From: DATAYF01 sp036272735
Lineage (GTDB): Bacteria > Chloroflexota > Ktedonobacteria > Ktedonobacterales > Ktedonobacteraceae
DNA: 7,912 bases
Direction of reading: 5' to 3'
Assembly: GCA_036272735.1 (NCBI GenBank)
Contig: DATAYF010000111.1
Span: 1 to 7,912, forward strand
The notes under the pieces were generated by a model. The model made no database searches. It saw only the letters and a program-made list of their open reading frames with translations, and was not told the DNA's origin. Position 1 is the stretch's first letter. The number at the start of each line of letters is the position of its first letter. Shown here one piece after another: positions 4,891 through 7,912 of the stretch. Made by a program: the position numbers and the translations under genes.

Positions 4891-6306
4891 ATGACAACTA
4901 TTGGTATCCTTACCTTCTCCGATGGCAGACCATTTGTCGCCAGCCAGGTCGAGGATTTTAACCGTGGCTATCAGGAGCGTCTGCAGCACAGGCTGACGGC
5001 TGACGGCTATACTGTGGTGACGGGAGAAGCGATTATATGCACGAACGAAGACGCCGTACGCGAGTCGAAGCGCCTGGCTGCTCTGGGCTGCGACTGCACC
5101 ATATTTAACTTCGCCGTGTGGTCTTTCCCACATCTTGCCGCGCTTGCCTCGCGCTTCGCGCCCGGACCGCTGCTGCTTTTTAGCAATATTAACCCACAGT
5201 ACACAGGGCTGGTGGGCATGCTTGCCAGCGCGGGTGCTCTCAATCAGGTTGGTACAGCGCATGCACGCGCCTATGGTGAAATTGAGGACGAGGCGATCTA
5301 CGCAAAGGTACAGACTTTTGTACGTGCCGCTGGTGCTGTCTCACGATTGAAAGGGCAAACCTTTGGCCTGATTGGTGGTCGTCCCATGGGCATGTATACC
5401 ACCACTTCTGACCCGGCTGCCTGGCTCAAAACCTTTGGCGTCGATGTCGAGCATGTGGACCAGGGTGAAATTGTGCGCCTGGCCGCCGAAGTGCCCCAGG
5501 CTAAGGTCGACGCGGCTTTCACCTGGTTGGAAGAGCATATTGGCTACATCCATTACGATGGCAAACAGCTCACACCGGAGAAGCTGAAAACGCAGATTCG
5601 TGCCACCTACGCCATGAAGCGTATCATCGAAGACTATCGCCTGGACTTCTCCGGCATCAAAGCACAGCCCGAACTGACGAACCATTTCTGCACGATGGAT
5701 GTTACCGAAGCTTTTCTGAATGATCCGTACGATTGGGATGGTCCCCATGAGCCGTTTGTCTGCGCCACCGAGGCCGATATGGATGGGGCCATGACCATGC
5801 AAATCTTCAAGCATCTGGCACATACGCCCGCGCTCTTTGCCGATGTGCGCCACTATCATGCTGACCTGGGTATCTGGGATCTGTGCAATTCAGGTGAACA
5901 CGCGACGTATTTTGCTGGCGGCTCGCTTGACCCCAAAGACAATCTGCCCTACGTCCATTTTTATCCCGAAAGTTTCTACTTTCCGGCTGGCGGTGCTAGC
6001 GTACATCACCTGGCACATCCCGGCAAAGCTACCTTCGCTCGCCTGACGCGGCACGACGGCAACTACCAGATGGCTATTTTGCGCGGCGAGTTTGTGCAGT
6101 ACGACGCCGATAAAAATATGGCATTGATGCAGCAGACCGATCTGCCCTGGCCCCATGCCTTCACGCGTTTCGATTGCTCCGCCGACGAGTTTATGGCAAC
6201 CTATTCCAGCAACCACATTCATGCTGTGTACGGTGATTGGGTGAACGAGTTAAGTGAGGTCGCCTCGTTGCTTGGTATTGAAGCACACGTGTATGGGCAA
6301 AAGTAG
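4891..6306 (+). CDS. L-fucose/L-arabinose isomerase family protein (aldose-ketose isomerase)
   Basis: This enzyme probably converts an aldose to its ketose with a divalent metal in the cytoplasm. The 471-residue protein shows the layout of the COG2407 group: a Rossmann-like N-terminal region (TIGILTFSDGRPF), a middle domain with GLIGGRPMGMYT, and a fucose-isomerase-type C-terminal domain. Candidate catalytic metal ligands are E294 (CATEADMDGA) and D318 (LFADVRHYH). Their 24-residue spacing equals that of E337 and D361 in E. coli FucI. H442 or H444 in SNHIHAVYGDW may supply the third ligand. An in-frame ATG at 4828 would overlap lacI by 14 nt and add 21 unrelated residues. I prefer 4891 because AAAGGTGG (4874-4881) is 9 nt upstream and the family start pattern follows directly. 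It is about 120 residues shorter than E. coli FucI (591 aa), as is typical for this subgroup. The substrate could be L-fucose, D-arabinose, L-arabinose or another sugar. Confidence 0.85.
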   Translation: MTTIGILTFSDGRPFVASQVEDFNRGYQERLQHRLTADGYTVVTGEAIICTNEDAVRESKRLAALGCDCTIFNFAVWSFPHLAALASRFAPGPLLLFSNINPQYTGLVGMLASAGALNQVGTAHARAYGEIEDEAIYAKVQTFVRAAGAVSRLKGQTFGLIGGRPMGMYTTTSDPAAWLKTFGVDVEHVDQGEIVRLAAEVPQAKVDAAFTWLEEHIGYIHYDGKQLTPEKLKTQIRATYAMKRIIEDYRLDFSGIKAQPELTNHFCTMDVTEAFLNDPYDWDGPHEPFVCATEADMDGAMTMQIFKHLAHTPALFADVRHYHADLGIWDLCNSGEHATYFAGGSLDPKDNLPYVHFYPESFYFPAGGASVHHLAHPGKATFARLTRHDGNYQMAILRGEFVQYDADKNMALMQQTDLPWPHAFTRFDCSADEFMATYSSNHIHAVYGDWVNELSEVASLLGIEAHVYGQK

Positions 6307-6314
6307 ACGATAAA

Positions 6315-6369
6315 GATATATAGATAAGTATGTATGGTCCTCCAGTCCATGCATACTTATCTATATATC
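6315..6369 (+). repeat. 23-bp hairpin between isomerase and kinase genes
   Basis: Arms 6315-6337 and 6347-6369 pair over 23 positions with a single G-U (6333 with 6351) and a 9-nt loop. The stem is AT-rich, begins 8 nt after the isomerase stop, and is not followed by a U-run. A stability or processing element that uncouples isomerase from kinase levels is more likely than a full terminator. The loop reads TCCTCCAGT, which contains the anti-Shine-Dalgarno-like CCTCC. It mirrors the hairpin at 1864-1918 in geometry but not in sequence. Confidence 0.7.
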
Positions 6370-6396
6370 CTCATAGCAATATGAAGGAACATTACC

Positions 6397-7912
6397 ATGA
6401 GTCGTGATCTTGTCCTGGGCATCGATGCGGGCACGGCAAGCTTACGGGCCGGTCTCTTCGATTTACAGGGTCAGCCCCTTGGCTTCTTCGACCAGGCATA
6501 CCAGACGCACTATCCCCAGCCGGGTTGGGCGCAGCAGCGCCCGGCCGATTGGTGGAATGCACTGGTAGCAGCGGTACAGGGATGCCTGGCGAAAAGCGGC
6601 GTTGATGTCACCCGCGTCATCGGGCTGGCTATCGATGCTCCCTGCGATATTTTGTTGACCGACCAGCAAGGCATACCTTTGACGGACAGCTTGATGTGGA
6701 TGGATCTGCGTGCCAGCGAACAGGCGCGCCAGCTAACGGAGACCCGTGATCCTGTGCTGCGCTATTGCGGTGGCGATGTGCCTGCCGAGTGGCCCAGCCC
6801 CAAAGCGCTCTGGCTCAAACAACGGCAGCCAGGGTTGTGGGCGCGAGCGTCGTACCTGGTGGAGCAAATGAGCTGGCTGACCTGGAGGCTGACGGATGAA
6901 CGCGTGATCCCACTGAACAGTGCCGCTGCCAAATGGCATTATCGCGCGCATACCGATGAGACCAATTCTACTGGTTGGCCGGTCAGCCTGCTCCGCTCGG
7001 TTGGCCTTGAAGATCTGCCCGCGAAGATGTCGGGTGCGGTACTGCCGATGGGCACCAAAGCGGGCGAACTGACGCGCCGGGCCGCTGGAGAACTAGGGCT
7101 GCTTCCCGGTATCGCCGTCTCCATGAGTGGCATCGACGCGCACGCGGGCATGATTGGCCTGGATGTCTTAGCGCCCAATTCGCTGGCGCTGATCACCGGC
7201 ACCTCGACCTGTCAACTCGTGCAGTCGCCGACGCCAATTGCCGACCCAGGGTTATGGGGACCCTTTGAAGATGCTGTTGTCGCTGGTGAGTGGACCATTG
7301 AGGCGGGCCAGGCCAGTACTGGTGGTACGGTACGTTGGTTGCTCGATACGCTTGGCGGTGGTCTGCCACCTGGGGCGGATCGTTATAGTGCTGCCGATGA
7401 TCTTGCTGCTGCCGTTCAGCCGGGAGCCGAGGGACTGACGGTGCTGGATTTTTGGCAGGGCAGTCGTACGCCAATAAAAGACCCACGAGCGCGTGGCACG
7501 ATCTGGGGGCTTACTCCCGCGCACAGTGTAGGCCATCTTTTGCGTGCTGTCTACGAAGGCACGGCATATGGCAATCGCCGCATCCTTGAAAAGCTGGCCG
7601 AACTTGGTGTATCCACGAAAACTATTATCGCCTGTGGTGGTGGCACGCGTAGCGCACTGTGGTTGCAGATTCTGGCAGACGTAGCAGGCGTCCCAATCAC
7701 ACTGACAACAGAGCCAGATGCAGTCACATTGGGCAGTGCTATCTGCGCGGCTGTGGGCTCGGGAGCCTTTACCGACCTGCATACTGCGGCACAGTCGATG
7801 GTGCATGCAGGTAAAACAGTCGAACCGTCTGAGGCAACTCGCGCCGTGTACGACGAGGGCTATGATCGTTACAAAGCAACGTACGATGCACTCCAACCAC
7901 TTTTCCAAAGAG
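6397..7912 (+). CDS. FGGY-family carbohydrate kinase, probably a ketose (pentulose) kinase; runs off the window
   Basis: This enzyme probably phosphorylates the ketose made by the upstream isomerase, using ATP. The open frame runs 505 codons to the window edge without a stop. FGGY kinases are about 490-520 residues, so only a few codons should be missing. The N-terminal phosphate-binding loop is GIDAGTASLRAGLFD (8-22). A conserved PGWAQQRPADWW stretch follows near 42-53. D247 in SGIDAHAG is the likely catalytic base, GTST is at 268-271, and the adenosine-site motif ACGGGT is at 412-417, followed by LWLQILADVAGVP. The DAHAG signature and the GTSTCQL stretch resemble ribulokinase/pentulose-kinase branches more than glycerol kinase. 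ATG at 6397 has AAGGA (6384-6388) 8 nt upstream. A 23-bp hairpin separates it from the isomerase. Substrate specificity cannot be fixed from motifs alone. Confidence 0.9.
   Translation, partial: MSRDLVLGIDAGTASLRAGLFDLQGQPLGFFDQAYQTHYPQPGWAQQRPADWWNALVAAVQGCLAKSGVDVTRVIGLAIDAPCDILLTDQQGIPLTDSLMWMDLRASEQARQLTETRDPVLRYCGGDVPAEWPSPKALWLKQRQPGLWARASYLVEQMSWLTWRLTDERVIPLNSAAAKWHYRAHTDETNSTGWPVSLLRSVGLEDLPAKMSGAVLPMGTKAGELTRRAAGELGLLPGIAVSMSGIDAHAGMIGLDVLAPNSLALITGTSTCQLVQSPTPIADPGLWGPFEDAVVAGEWTIEAGQASTGGTVRWLLDTLGGGLPPGADRYSAADDLAAAVQPGAEGLTVLDFWQGSRTPIKDPRARGTIWGLTPAHSVGHLLRAVYEGTAYGNRRILEKLAELGVSTKTIIACGGGTRSALWLQILADVAGVPITLTTEPDAVTLGSAICAAVGSGAFTDLHTAAQSMVHAGKTVEPSEATRAVYDEGYDRYKATYDALQPLFQR

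Noticed and set aside
4747..5262. 171-codon minus-strand open frame across the lacI-isomerase junction
   Set aside because: Opposite two confident genes and spanning their junction, with low-complexity basic sequence and no family match that I recognise.
7252..7908. 218-codon minus-strand open frame opposite the kinase
   Set aside because: Antisense to well-conserved FGGY motifs. The product is rich in Cys, Arg and His with no recognisable domain, typical of a shadow frame.

Overview
The window looks like part of a sugar-uptake and catabolism locus from a free-living bacterium. The best guess is Chloroflexota, class Ktedonobacteria. This rests on mid-range GC, CUT1-type transporter proteins, a twin-arginine lipoprotein solute-binding protein, and long perfect hairpins between genes of one operon. 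The lineage is an inference from general resemblance and was not tested.

Two divergent transcription units flank a regulatory region of about 500 bp (3313-3809). Leftward (minus strand): a Tat/lipobox solute-binding protein (3312-1933), then two MalF/MalG-type permeases (1823-864 and 877-26). The permeases overlap by 14 nt, and the second starts with TTG. No ATPase gene is visible, so this transporter either borrows a shared MsmK/UgpC-type ATPase or has one beyond position 1. Rightward (plus strand): a LacI-family regulator (3810-4841), an L-fucose/L-arabinose-isomerase-family enzyme (4891-6306) and an FGGY-family sugar kinase (6397 to the window edge, 505 codons with no stop yet).

The likely scheme is import of a sugar or small glycoside, isomerisation of the aldose to a ketose, and phosphorylation of the ketose, under control of the local LacI regulator. 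The sugar cannot be named from the sequence. The kinase resembles ribulokinase/pentulose-kinase branches of FGGY, which would fit D-arabinose or another pentose, but L-fucose and other deoxy sugars remain open. No aldolase, epimerase, transketolase or glycosidase lies in the window.

The intergenic region carries a good sigma-70-type promoter in each direction and three copies of a LacI/CcpA-like palindrome (TGAAA-N4-TTTCA), with a possible fourth. All copies lie downstream of the predicted start points, which suggests repression by roadblock or looping. Just before lacI there are two tiny leader ORFs, one of which ends in an ATGA overlap with the lacI start codon. Each operon also has one long intergenic hairpin without a U-tract (24 bp at 1864-1918, 23 bp at 6315-6369), probably for mRNA processing, stability or differential expression. 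I found no RNA genes, insertion sequences, CRISPR arrays or phage genes. The most notable content is an unassigned sugar pathway and its layered leader and hairpin regulation, not a clearly new type of system.
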